NCBI GenBank assembly: GCA_029465975.1
Contig: CM055756.1
Span: 5,891,362-5,955,361 of the forward strand
Direction of reading: 5' to 3'
Length of the DNA: 64,000 nucleotides
Origin: Dallia pectoralis
Taxonomy: Eukaryota; Chordata; Actinopteri; Esociformes; Umbridae
In this document: positions 12,601 to 22,350 of the stretch, piece after piece
Layout of the letters: every line of letters starts with the position of its first letter
Numbering within the stretch: position 1 is the stretch's first letter
Made by a program: the position numbers and the translations under genes
The notes under the pieces: generated by a model
The model's input: only the letters and a program-made list of their open reading frames with translations
Told to the model about the DNA's origin: nothing
Databases searched by the model: none

Positions 12601-15600
12601 GTGTGCATGTGGGAGGGCACTCGGGTGTCACTTAAAGGAACCAACCAATCAGTATGTAGGAACCTGTTGCTGCTACTTGAAATAAATCTAATTGCATGTA
12701 ACTCTTGTTCTTTTGCTCCCCTTCTCTCTATTCTCTCTGCTTTCGTCTTTCTCTCCCTTCGTCTTTCCTCCACTCCATTGACTTCTCACTCTTTCCATCT
12801 CTCTTGACATTTTTCCATCCAACTTTTACTCCATCATTTCAAATGTTTCCTGGCACATTCCTCCACACACCCACCCACCCCCCTGGCTTGCTTGCTTCTC
12901 CCTTTTTTCCTGGCTATGATTTATCCTGTCATCTGTTGCCCTAACCCTCCACCTACCCCTCCCGTCCATGCAGGGTGAAATTCTGGTAAGTATCCCACAG
13001 ATCCAAGCCACACCCTGTTAGAGGTCAGCAGGGGTCACCAGGGCAGGAGAACTGAGGCCATCACAGGATAGACAGCTGACACCTAGGGAAGCACTGGGGG
13101 GTTATGGGAATGACCGTAGTCACGAGTTATTCCCAGTTGTTCCTTACACGAAGGCTGCTGAAATTGATGACCTGTTTTCTCTGGTCAGATCTTCTCTACT
13201 CTGCAGGGACTCAGAGAAGGCAATCAGGAGCAGGTAGTAGACATAAAGTCTCAAACTGAATGGCAGACCTGAGATATATTTGAATCCATCTGGAGAAATG
13301 GACCTATCTATATGTTACCAGTAATCTTTAACTGCTTTCTCAATAACATCCGGGTTACGCATTGTAATTACTGGTTTGATTTAACAAGCAGCTAATTGTC
13401 TGTAATTGGACAAGTAGGTAGAATATGACTAACATTTATTATATATATTTTTAAAGCCTGTTTATATGTTTTGTCATCACGTGTGTTACGGTGTAACGTT
13501 AGTGTTCTCTGTGAAAGACTCTGGAGGTGCTGTGAGTGGACGGCGCCAGTTCTCCTGCCTTTTGGTCGCTACCCATACTGTCCTGGCCAGGGCTGTGACT
13601 AGTACCCGCCACAGTTTGCCTTGATGTGGAGAATCCTCCAGAATGTCACACGAATCATCCACCCAGATCGACACGCACAAACTGATTCTCATCGACATAT
13701 CTGGCTCATCTCTCTCTCTCTAACTTATTGTCGCATGTACTTACCAGTCAGTACTGACCAGAATCGGTATTCTAATTGTCATTTTTGTGACGCTCTGTGG
13801 GTGCCTGTAATTCCAATCAGTGGCCTGCAGGTGGTAGTAGAGGGTAAAGGGCATTGTCATGATTGAACCTAACTTTAATTAATCCTGCACTATTCTTCCA
13901 GAGATTATTAACAATCAGAGTCAGTGTCGAGTGTTTAGTTGTATTGGGTCTGTATGATTCGGAGTATAAATCAGGGTTGGTGATCTTTTGGGAATGTCTC
14001 CATGTGTGTACATCTCTAATTAATTTATTAATGTATGATTGAACCACTGGCGAAACGAAAATATGTTTTAATTGTGTGCTTTGGAAATGTTTTCTAGATT
14101 TTTACTGGTTATAATGTATGGAGGCTTTTCGAGCAAATGTACGACGCCATGTCCCCTACTAACTTCTGTATCGCAGTAACTATGGAAGCAGAGATAGTGA
14201 ACCGGCAGATTGTGAAGACACGTCCCTGTGGGACATAGGTGGTCATTACCATCTGATCCTGCATTTCCCTGTTTGTATTTAGCTGGTATGGCAACTAGTG
14301 TCATTAGACGCATGTTATTATCCTACTGTCTCTCATCTGGAACATTAACAACACCTCCCACTGACAAACAGCTCTAGGCGTTTCCTCATTTCAGAGGTCT
14401 TTAAGGCCTTTCCTCGCCAAGGCAAACTGAGCATTTAGCTACCTTCCGTGTTATAGCTGGCTTTTTATTTCATTTTTCTCCCTGCTGAACTCCAGAGAGT
14501 GGGAGAGGGAGGTTGTCCTGTTCTGTTTTCTCTTTGTCACATCTTACCATCAGAGGACCTGTTCACTCTGTCTCCATTTTCCTTAATCTGTCTCTGTACT
14601 TGTCCATTCCGTGAGCCGAGGCACCCCAGTCTCCCTCCTAACCCTCTACCCCCAGACCCTGTCGTTGTTTGATTATTAAATAGCTGTTAGCCTCCCAACC
14701 CGGGCGTGTCCGCTGTTCGTTTAACCCCACTAACCCCAGCCTGTATTGGCTAACCGAATATACTAGCTAGCTTTTACTGACCCACTGACCCCAACACCGC
14801 CGGCTTCTAACCCTAACCCGTGTGTGGCCCCGCTTTGGCCCTGAGCAGCCTGGTGCCAGATGTCGCCGTGTTACACTTTGTTCAAGTTTTCCTGTTTTTT
14901 AATGAAGAAGAAAAGCAGCTCCTTCAATTATTGCATGTATTTACATGCACATCATATGCATCACAATATTAGTGATTGTCTACAGTCTATACGCATACCG
15001 TCTATAGGCATACCGTCTATAGGCATACAGTCTATACGCATACAGTCTATACGCATACAGTCTATACGCATACAGTCTATACGCATACAGTCTATAGGCA
15101 TACCGTCTATAGGCATACCGTCTATAGGCATACCGTCTATAGGCATACCGTCTATAGGCATACCGTCTATAGGCATACAGTCTATACGCATACAGTCTGT
15201 ACGCATACAGTCTGTACGCATACAGTCTGTACGCATACAGTCTGTACGCATACAGTCTATAGGCATACCGTCTATACGCTTATAGTCTATCTATACGCTT
15301 ATAGTCTATCTATACGCTTATAGTCTATCTATACGCTTATAGTCTATCTATACGCTTATAGTCTATCTATACGCTTATAGTCTATCTATACGCTTATAGT
15401 CTATCTATACGCTTATAGTCTATCTATACGCTTATAGTCTATCTATACGCTTATAGTCTATCTATACGCTTATAGTCTATCTATACGCTTATAGTCGATC
15501 TATACGCTTATAGTCGATCTATACGCTTATAGTCTATAGGCATACAGTCTATACGCATACAGTCTATAGGCATACAGTCTATCTATACGCATACAGTCTA

Positions 15601-18600
15601 TAGGCATACAGTCTATAGGCATACAGTCTATAGGCATACAGTCTATAGGCATACAGTCTATAGGCATACAGTCTATCTATAGGCATACAGTCTATAGGCA
15701 TACAGTCTATCTATATGCATACAGTCTATAGGCATACAGTCTATAGGCATACAGTCTATAGGCATACAGTCTATAGGCATACAGTCTATCTATAGGCATA
15801 CAGTCTATACGCATACAGTCTATACGCATACAGTCTATAGGCATACAGTCTATACGCATACAGTCTATAGGCATACAGTTAGCAATACAATGGAAGAGTA
15901 CTTTTTGTGTTGTTTACATTGCATGGACAAAACAAAGCAGGCTTGACTGTGAGAACCAGGTAAGGTGTTTATTAGTCAGTGATGTGAGTCACAACACAAG
16001 TTGTCCAGGAGACCAAATGAATCCTGTCATGAGCCTTCATGATAAACATGTTTCCCTGTGTCCTCCTGGTGCACACACCTCCCTGTTGCCCCGGGCCTCC
16101 TTTCTCCTCCCTCCCATCTCTCCCCTAACAGGTGATCCGTAAAGGCTGGCTCACCCTGAACATCAGCATCATGAAGGGAGGCTCGAAGGAGTTCTGGTTC
16201 GTCCTGACAGCCGAGTCACTGTCCTGGTACAAGGATGAGGAGGTGAGACTAGTGCACTGGGAATAACACAATGTCACACAATATGGTGGAGTAGAGTACA
16301 GTTGTGCCCCGTCCTGGAACAAGGATGAGGAGGTGAGACTAGTGCACTGGGAATAACACAACGTCACACAGTATGGTGGAGTAGAGTGCAGTTGTGCCTC
16401 GGACCGGCGGCGTCATCGTAGCCCGGTAGAATGGTACGGGCCGGTTGTTAGAGGCATCCTGCCTGTCTGTGTGTGTGTCCCGGCCCAGCCTAACCAATGT
16501 GCAGACTACTGTTCAGCTGCAGCCTGATGAACAGGTAGTCTGAACACTGGGCAGGCGGGGGGGTGAGGAGGGCAGGAGGGAGGGCGGGGCAAAGGCCCAT
16601 AGGGGATCTCTGGCTTCTGGTCGTTGCCCTAGAGGGGCCGTGGGGGTGGGGGGAAGGGGGAGAGAGAGTAAACATTCCTCTGATAAAGAAAGCAATCGCA
16701 CAGACTCCCAATATTGACTAATGTAACGTCATGACGTAGTGGACAAATCTTCAGTTTAGTATTACTTCGTATTAATTTTTGCGTTCAGACAGAACTTACC
16801 GCAGTCACTTTCGGGTCATTTTGCAATTTAACGGAAAAGCGTTTCCGGCATCGTGACTACCCTAGTCTGCACAGCACCGTTTTTAAATGCATTCTTGTTT
16901 GTTCATTAGACCTTAACATTCGTGAAAATGAAAATCGATAATGCATCTTTTTTATGCAGTAATGTGAATGAAAAGGCTTTGAACAAAGTTTACTTAACAT
17001 TGAAACAAACCAAAAGCGTTTGCATTTAAACATGGAGTCTTATGTTATACACTTACCATTAGTTCGCCTAGAGCAGCCCTGACCTTTGCAACGACGTCCC
17101 CTCGACCAGAAAAATGAAGAGATTCAAAGAATACTGCCGGTTCCTCATCGGAGCTTAAGATGGAACATTAACCTATAACTTTGAGAAGCAAAAAACAACT
17201 ACTGGTGCCGGTCAGTTTCAGCCAGTTCTCTGCGGGCAAAAAGGAGCGAAAGAAGATGTTGGAGAGAACGTAAGCGAGGGTGGACCGATGGTAGAAGAAA
17301 ACTGACGTGGCAGGCGGGCTCAAATGTTCCAGCAGGGACCTAACTACGGAATTTGCAGGAAATCGTACCGAGTTACTGGGGGTGGGGTGGACAGGGCCGT
17401 GGGGTGGGGTGGACAGTGTGTGTATGAACGTGGGGCTGTGTGCGAAATGTACTGGTGTGTGTGTGTGGTTGTGTGTAACGGGGGCAGGGCGTCTGAGTGG
17501 TGTAACTTTTGGAACTGAGCAGCTCTCTGTATTAGTTCAGACAAACGCTTCCAGATGCTTCTCCTCAACAGTCCATGGCTGGCACCCCCACGTTCAAGCT
17601 CTCTCTCTCATCCTCCCCTGTCTCCCCCTCTCCCCCCCTTTCTGTCTTGTGCTGTTCCTCATGTTCCTCCGCTCCCTCTCATCCTCTTCTCTCCCTCGTC
17701 CTCCCTGTCACCCACTCTCCCCCCTTCTGTCTCCCTCTTTTCCCCATTATCATCCTCTCTCCCTCATCCTCCCTGTCTCTCACCCCTCTTTCTGTCTCCT
17801 CCCCTTCCCCATGCTCCTCCTCTTCCTCATCTTCCCTGTCTCCCTTCTCTTCTCACCAGCCTGGTGGTCTCTCAAACAGAGGAAATGCATTCCAGTCTGT
17901 CTGCTCATAGCTGGAGACGGTCCAGTACTGTATTCTGTTTGCATACGTTTTGTCGCAGCCACTAGTTGCTCAGCCAAATGCTTATCTGCAACGATATGCT
18001 TATCAACCGCTCCTAGTGTCTGTTAAACGGATGTATTAATGTCTCTACGTCCAATATGAAGAAAGATTGACCCGGTTTGTGATCCAGTGGTAACCAGCGT
18101 ATGTGAGCAGAATTCATCTGCTTCTGTTCATCGCACCGACTTAGAAATTGCTCTAGAGCAGGGCTGCTTAATCCTGTTCCTGGAGATTGGCTCTTACTCT
18201 CTAACACGGATTTGGCACACCTGATTCTAATAATTATCTAGATGAAAAGCTCAGTGAGGTTAGTCACATCTGGGGTTGGTGAGAACCTGCAGGATGGTAG
18301 ATCTTCAGGATCTGGGTTGGGCAGCCCTGCACTCGTACTTGTCTTCAGTTCACAACTGTACAAACTGACACAATGGCATCCAGATATTCTTCAGATTCTG
18401 GGCCAGCAGACAAAGTCCTTGCTGCCATAATCCTCAAGTGTTTATAAAGGGGTTGTTCTCATAGGGCTTCAGAATAATGTTTACTAATGCCTTCACTGGT
18501 TTGCACAACTGGATACGCTGTTAACATGTGAGCGTGTTTTATATTGCTCATTTTCTCTCCCTTTTTCTGTATTTGTTATCTCTCTATCATACTGTTTTTA

Positions 18601-21600
18601 GGAGAAGGAAAAGAAGTACATGTTGCCCCTAGATAACCTGAAGTTGAGGGACGTGGAGAAAGGCTTCATGTCCACCAAGCACATTTTTGGGATCTTTAAC
18701 ACTGAATCCAGGTCAGGGGAATGTGTGTGTGTGTGTGTTCAACCCATTCCACAGCGATCCCTACTTACATTTCAGTTAACAAATAAACACGTTGATTGAA
18801 AACATAGAGGGAAAGTGACGTAAAAGTAATATAATTTACCCCCTCCCTGACCCTGTATTTGTTTTACCATCCATCAAGCAGAAATGTTTATAAGGACCTG
18901 CGTCAGATTGACCTAGCCTGTGACACCCAAGAGGACGTGGACAGCTGGAAGGCTTCCTTCCTGAGGGCTGGGGTCTACCCAGAGAAGGACCAGGTACTGG
19001 ACGCTAACTCAGTTAGCACACGGATGCTCTGTGTTTGTTTGAGCAGAGGTTATAAACCAACCAGGTACTGGAGTCTGGACGCTAACTCAGTTAGCACACG
19101 CATTCTCAGTCAAGTGTTTTCTAGTGGCGCTTCTGGCCCTGGTGTTCATTTTAGCGGAGGTTATAAACCAACCAGGTACTGGACGCTAACTCAGTTAGCA
19201 CACGCATTCTCAGTCAAGTGTTTTCTAGTGGCGCTTCTGGCCCTGGTGTTCATTTTAGCGGAGGTTATAAACCAACCAGGTCTGGGTGAGAGCATGTTTG
19301 CACTGTTTGAACAGCATGAATCCACGTTCATAGATGGTTGTCATACGGCTGTTTTTTCCCCTCCTCCATGCACGCCCATTGTTGATTCCAGGGAGATGAG
19401 GTATATTATGATAGATTAAGTGCATGATTTGTACACAGTCATGTCGGTTATACTGCATTGACAATCTACATTCAGATGTATCTGTTGTTTTATAGTAGCA
19501 GCCATGTCTCTATAACGTCAGTGTTTTCCAGGTGGACACAGAGGACACTGCTCCCTCAGAAAGCTTCTCTATGGACCCCCAGCTGGAGAGGCAGGTGGAG
19601 ACCATCCGTAACCTGGTGGACTCCTATACTGGCATAGTGAACAAATCCGTCAGAGACCTCATGCCCAAGACCATCATGCACCTGATGATTAACAGCGTGA
19701 GTGGAGACGCGCACACCACACAAAACACACACATATACTCACAGTTTTATTTGCTAACCGGCCACTGGCCAACGAATACTGCGAACTCTAGGTTAGTCGA
19801 GTTTTTATTCAAGAGTAAATAATCCCTAGAGCCTGTTTGTCCAAAGAACATTTACGCTAACAAGCTAATTGTATTTATTTGTCAAATATATGTTTGATAG
19901 TGTGGATGATGTTTAACAGGCAAACCAAATGGTTCTTAAACCTTGGAGCAGTTGGTGTAGCTCAGTGGTAGAGTGCATGTTGGTGTAGCTCAGTGGTAGA
20001 GTGCATGTTGGTGTAGCTCAGTGGTAGAGTGCATGTTGGTGTAGCTCAGTGGTAGAGTGCATGTTGGTGTAGCTCAGTGGTAGAGTGCATGTTGGTGTAG
20101 CTCAGTGGTAGAGTGCATGTTGGTGTAGCTCAGTGGTAGAGTGCATGTTGGTGTAGCTCAGTGGTAGAGTGCATGTTGGTGTAGCTCAGTGGTAGAGTGC
20201 ACGCTCTGTATGTATGTAGGTGCAGTGTGAATGTGGTCTAGGGTGGAGGTGCAGTGTGAATGTGGTCTATGGTGAAGGTGCTGTTTTTTTATTTTGTAAT
20301 CAATAGATAAATACAGAGGGTTTTATTTCCGCCCCAATCAGCGTTGTTTCAGTGACCTGATGTGGGTATTCTCCTCATCTTCTCTCCTCTGTCCATCTTC
20401 CACAGGCTAAAGACTTTATCCACTCTGAGCTGCTGGCTTACCTGTACTCATCAGGGGACCAGAACAGCCTGATGGAGGAGTCTGTTGACCAGGCACAGCG
20501 GCGTGACGAGCTGCTCCGCATGTACCACGCCCTGAAGGAGGCACTGCACATCATTGGTGACATCACCACCACCACTGTGACGGTCCCCGTGCCGCCGCCC
20601 GTCAACGACAGCTGGATGCAGGAGGCCAGGTGAGGAGGGAGGTTGTTGGAGAGGCGTGGGCGCGCCAGAGGCCTGGGTGTTCTCAGCCACAACATACTGG
20701 CCAAAACATTATAGACCAATGAGATGCCTGGTGAACTATATAACGGTGTTCTCGTCCTTCTACAGTCCCACCCCCCAACGGCGTCCCCCGGCCACGTCTG
20801 CCCCCGCTCCCAGCCGTCCACCAGCAGTGAGAGGTCCCACACCGGGACCGCCCATTAACCCCTCCCCAGCGTTCGGGGTGCCCCCTATCCCCTCTCGCCC
20901 CGGCCCCCCACCTATGAATGCCTTTGGCAGCAACAATCTGCAGGATCCCTTTAGTGCCCCCCCACTGATCCCCTCTCGGCCGGCCCGCATCCCCCCTGGT
21001 GTCCCCAGGTAAGAAGAGGTGCTCCTCAGGAGGCGGCCATATCATACGTACATATCATACGTACATAATACATATCATACGTACATATCATACGTACATA
21101 ATACATATCATACGTACATATCATACGTACATATCATACGTACATATCGTACGGCCTTATCGTACGTACATATCATACGTACATATCATACGTACATATC
21201 ATACATATCATACGTACATAATACATATCGTACGTACATATCATACGTACATATCATACGTACATATCATACATATCATACGTACATAATACATATCATA
21301 CGTACATATCATATGTACATATCGTACGTACAGAGGGAGAGGGTCTAATCATGTACCCTGTATTAACTTACCCTGTTATTCATTGTTAAGTTACCAGGTT
21401 CACTTGATGCATAAGTGGCTCTGATTTATAGAAGGATTTAAGTTTCCTCTCCCACGTTTCTGTACTTCAACACTCTTTTACTGTTAACACCGACGTGCCA
21501 CCTTCAACTTTTACACTGCGCTTGCACCATTGACTTTTACACTGCCCTTTGACTTTTACACCGCCCTTGCACCTTTGCCTTTTACACCGCCCTTGCACCA

Positions 21601-22350
21601 TTGACTTTTACACCGCCGTTGCACCTTTCACTTTTAAACCGCCCTTGCACCATTGACTTTTACACCGCCGTTGCACCTTTCACTTTTACACCGCCGTTGC
21701 ACCTTTGACTTTTACACGACGTTGCACCTTTGACTTTTACACCGCCGTTGCACCTTTGACTTACACCGACGTTACACCTTTAACTTTTACACCGCCGTTG
21801 CACCTTTATCTTTTACACTGACCTTGCACCTCTATCGATGCTCCACGACTTGGTATCTTCTATCACTTTCATCACATGCAGTTTTTTTACATGCAAATTT
21901 TTTCCAACTTCTTGTTGGATGTCTTCTCCCCCTGAGAGTAGCTTATGGACCAGCAGAACCTGTGACTTATGATTCATTGAAACCCATTACACATCTCAGC
22001 TCATCAGTCACTTCTAGCTGAACCATCACAGGAATAATTGGCATGTTACAAATAATAACCAACTGTAATCAATCCCATATTAGGTTCGATATTACTCTAA
22101 GATTATTTGAAGTTAGCCGAGGTTTCAATTGGATGTTAAACGAGAGATCCGTGGCTTAGTTCTTCCTGATTGGTGTAACCTCTGGACTGTCTCTCTCTCA
22201 TTGGCTCCTGTCATTAGTCCCTCTGTCTACCGTCTCCCCGCCAGCGTTTCTCACACCTTGTTCTTACTCTCCCCTTGCAGCCGAAGACCCCCTGGCGCTC
22301 CTCACCGGCCCACCATAATCCGCCCGGCCGAGCCCTCCCTGCTAGACTAG
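998..22350 (+). CDS. dnm2: Dynamin-2, 5'-truncated by the window edge (19 coding exons)
   Basis: Large GTPase that assembles as a collar on the necks of budding vesicles and cuts them during endocytosis. Coding exons are 998-1147, 1924-2127, 2510-2608, 2786-2946, 3094-3236, 3492-3627, 3812-3879, 4374-4512, 6763-6849, 7174-7244, 11757-11805, 12974-12985, 16132-16242, 18602-18711, 18882-18993, 19532-19696, 20406-20629, 20766-21008 and 22281-22350 (stop TAG 22348-22350). They join without a frame break into 783 residues, as expected for an approximately 870-residue dynamin lacking exons 1-2. Domain order is GTPase, stalk, PH, GED and proline-rich domain. The C-terminus PTIIRPAEPSLLD is characteristic of dynamin-2 rather than dynamin-1 or -3. 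All introns are GT-AG except one GC-AG (after 3879). I cannot tell whether this is a dnm2a or dnm2b paralogue. Confidence 0.95.
1189..1252. repeat. (CA)n microsatellites
   Basis: Two short CA tracts just after the exon ending at 1147. Confidence 0.8.
1309..1918. repeat. 20-bp minisatellite (CTCCGTATCTGTCTCTCCCT) followed by (CT)n
   Basis: About 28 units of 14 or 20 bp, then an uninterrupted CT tract from about 1858. The CT tract serves as the polypyrimidine tract of the exon starting at 1924, so the acceptor sits at the end of the array. Confidence 0.9.
2626..2748. repeat. 16-bp GC-rich minisatellite after a dnm2 donor
   Basis: Seven to eight copies of CCCGTGGTTCCGTCTG and variants, starting 17 nt after the donor of exon 2510-2608. 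Confidence 0.85.
3812..7244 (+). CDS. dnm2: dnm2 exons for the stalk (middle domain)
   Basis: Exons 3812-3879 (68 nt), 4374-4512 (139), 6763-6849 (87) and 7174-7244 (71). The 139-nt exon begins RTGLFTPDLAFEAIVKKQ and is the member of the mutually exclusive exon 10a/10b pair known from dynamin genes. A decayed second copy lies at 5371. The 68-nt exon is followed by GCAAGT, a GC donor. The 71-nt exon ends with the split codon AA|C and is immediately followed by a minisatellite. The stalk mediates assembly of the dynamin helix. Confidence 0.93.
5106..5332. repeat. Pyrimidine-rich imperfect tandem repeat
   Basis: Five to six degenerate units of roughly 40 nt containing TCTGTGGTTATTTCTCTGTC, just before the vestigial exon. 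Confidence 0.75.
5371..5448 (+). pseudogene. dnm2: Vestigial copy of the alternative dynamin exon 10
   Basis: Directly after an acceptor-like CATCAG (5365-5370), the sequence translates in the same phase as the real exon at 4374 into FFSPDLAFGAIL followed by LKL. The real exon reads LFTPDLAFEAIV at that place. The stretch GACCTGGC-TTTG is shared at DNA level. The similarity fades about 50 nt in, two codons are missing, and there is no donor at the expected 139-nt length. A long pyrimidine-rich tract (5090-5340) still precedes it. I infer the remains of the second mutually exclusive exon. Chance similarity is unlikely but not excluded. Confidence 0.6.
6405..6556. repeat. 15-bp minisatellite (GAGCTACATGTGATG)
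   Basis: About ten units with GATG/GTTG variation, in the intron before exon 6763. The rest of 4513-6762 holds only the vestigial exon and pyrimidine-rich sequence. Confidence 0.9.
7245..8660. repeat. 46-bp minisatellite starting at a 5' splice site
   Basis: About 31 units of 44-46 bp. The unit reads GTATTAATCACTGCTACC, then CTCTAGTACCCCTCTCCTAA and TGTACCCT. The first unit begins with the donor GTATGAATCACTG of exon 7174-7244. Variants with TTCTGTAATAACCTC interleave near the right end. Confidence 0.93.
8661..9654. other. dnm2 intron sequence, no further feature seen
   Basis: Unique-looking intronic sequence between the 46-bp array and the SINE. No exon, repeat or RNA gene recognised. Confidence 0.5.
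9655..9905 (+). mobile_element. tRNA-derived fish SINE
   Basis: Contains a Pol III B-box-like GGTTCAATCCC (9700-9710), a body with GTGTCCATGAGCAAGACACC, and the 3' part GTAAAGTGCTTTGGATAAAA then GCGCTATGTAAAAGTGCAGC typical of teleost SINEs. The A-box end is degenerate. The family name cannot be fixed by eye. Confidence 0.75.
10205..10795. repeat. 30-bp minisatellite, about 20 units
   Basis: Unit GTGAATCAGACATGCCAGTT then ATGTTGGTCT, very uniform, differing mainly at C/T in GCCAG/GTCAG and at A/G in ATCAG/ATCGG. The 30-bp period has no stop in several frames on both strands, which creates long spurious reading frames. Confidence 0.95.
10796..11756. other. dnm2 intron sequence
   Basis: Contains a short tandem of CAGCTGAGTGTTTAAC (four units, about 10996-11054) and a CA-rich stretch near 11625-11645. 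No gene seen. Confidence 0.5.
11757..12985 (+). CDS. dnm2: dnm2 stalk-to-PH linker exons, including a 12-nt microexon
   Basis: Exon 11757-11805 (49 nt) completes NAQQRNPQNKKRAIPNQ. It is followed by a 12-nt microexon, 12974-12985, encoding GEIL between CATGCAG and GTAAGT. Including or skipping it keeps the frame. Mammalian DNM2 isoforms are known that differ by exactly these four residues at the start of the PH domain, so optional use here is likely. Intron 11806-12973 holds no other gene. It has a C-run at 12421-12442 and a pyrimidine-rich stretch at 12710-12830. Confidence 0.9.
12986..14984. other. dnm2 intron sequence, nothing recognised
   Basis: AT-rich intron after the GEIL microexon. 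No exon, RNA gene or clear mobile element was identified. Confidence 0.5.
14985..15882. repeat. 15-bp minisatellite with an embedded 19-bp sub-array
   Basis: Units of GTCTATAGGCATACA with variants GTCTATACGCATACA, GTCTGTACGCATACA and GTCTATAGGCATACC. From about 15283 to 15535 it changes to CTTATAGTCTATCTATACG (19 bp), then returns to the 15-bp form. Confidence 0.93.
16132..18993 (+). CDS. dnm2: dnm2 exons for the PH domain
   Basis: Exons 16132-16242 (111 nt), 18602-18711 (110) and 18882-18993 (112). They encode the lipid-binding pleckstrin homology domain: VIRKGWLTLNISIMKGG, FWFVLTAESLSWYKDEE, then KYMLPLDNLKLRDVEKG, NVYKDLRQIDLACD and DSWKASFLRAGVYPEKDQ. Binding of phosphoinositides by this domain brings dynamin to the membrane. 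The donors of the first and third exons have both been copied in tandem into the following introns (see repeats at 16221 and 18988). Confidence 0.95.
16221..16400 (+). repeat. 90-bp tandem duplication spanning a PH-exon donor
   Basis: Two copies exactly 90 bp apart (GT at 16243 and 16333) with a handful of differences. Each contains the last 22 nt of exon 16132-16242, the donor AGGTGAGACT and the first part of the intron. Use of the second donor would add 90 nt with an in-frame TAA soon after the original junction. Confidence 0.9.
16545..16667 (+). other. G-rich stretch with quadruplex potential in a dnm2 intron
   Basis: Two clusters of G-runs of three or more (16548-16591 and 16631-16661) on the transcribed strand. 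A further cluster is at 17379-17413. The rest of 16401-18158 contains a pyrimidine-rich region and no gene. Confidence 0.5.
17590..17860. repeat. Degenerate CT-rich repeat
   Basis: Imperfect repetition of CTCCCTCATCCTCCCTGTCT in a strongly pyrimidine-rich tract. The open frames here are low-complexity artefacts. Confidence 0.6.
18159..18329. mobile_element. Palindromic MITE, hAT-like ends
   Basis: A 171-bp element beginning CAGGGCTGC and ending GCAGCCCTG. The two halves are roughly inverted copies: TAATCCTGTTCCTGGAGAT on the left against ATCTTCAGGATCTGGGTTG on the right. The core has GGCACACCTGATTCTAATAA. The CAGGG...CCCTG ends suggest hAT. I did not find a clear 8-bp target duplication. Confidence 0.7.
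18988..19285 (+). repeat. Tandem triplication containing a splice-donor copy
   Basis: Segments starting ACCAGGTACTGG and running through GACGCTAACTCAGTTAGCAC occur at the real donor of exon 18882-18993, again at about 19060 and at 19171, with a partial copy at 19272. The spacing is about 70, 112 and 101 nt. Each full copy carries the exon end CCAG and donor GTACTG. The rest of intron 19286-19531 shows nothing. Confidence 0.88.
19532..20629 (+). CDS. dnm2: dnm2 exons for the GTPase effector domain (GED)
   Basis: Exons 19532-19696 (165 nt) and 20406-20629 (224 nt). They contain SFSMDPQLERQVETIRNLVD, NKSVRDLMPKTIMHLMIN, FIHSELLAYLYSSGDQNSLM and RRDELLRMYHALKEALHIIG. The second exon ends in the first part of the proline-rich domain (TVTVPVPPPVNDSWMQEA). 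The GED folds back on the stalk and stimulates GTP hydrolysis on assembly. The acidic linker VDTEDTAPSE at the start of the first exon varies among dynamins. Confidence 0.95.
19951..20201 (+). repeat. 28-bp array of a tRNA-Ala-like 5' segment
   Basis: Nine near-identical copies of TGGTGTAGCTCAGTGGTAGA plus GTGCATGT. Each contains a perfect Pol III A-box consensus (TAGCTCAGTGG) and matches the D-arm half of eukaryotic tRNA-Ala. There is no anticodon arm or B-box, so these are not tRNA genes. Confidence 0.85.
20766..22350 (+). CDS. dnm2: dnm2 exons for the proline-rich domain and stop
   Basis: Exons 20766-21008 (243 nt) and 22281-22350 (ends at TAG). The domain is rich in PxxP and RPxPP motifs that bind SH3 partners such as amphiphysin: SPTPQRRPPATSAPAPSRPP, VRGPTPGPP, IPSRPGPPP and IPSRPARIPPGVP. 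It ends RRPPGAPHRP then TIIRPAEPSLLD. The intron between them begins with a TACGTA-rich array. Confidence 0.93.
21040..21332. repeat. TACGTA-rich array near a dnm2 donor
   Basis: Repeats of CATATCATACGTA and CATAATACATATCATACGTA starting about 30 nt after the donor of exon 20766-21008. The alternating purine-pyrimidine TACGTA motif is self-complementary. Confidence 0.88.
21497..21832. repeat. Approximately 26-bp minisatellite (ACTTTTACACCGCCGTTGCA)
   Basis: About 13 imperfect units ending CCTTTG, in the last dnm2 intron. The remaining intron sequence, 21833-22280, shows nothing else. Confidence 0.85.

Noticed and set aside
19951..20201. Cluster of tRNA genes
   Set aside because: Only the 5' A-box segment is repeated. 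There is no anticodon stem, T-arm or B-box.
20438..21045. Frames antisense to dnm2 exons
   Set aside because: Mirror of GC-rich proline-rich-domain coding sequence; no independent signal.
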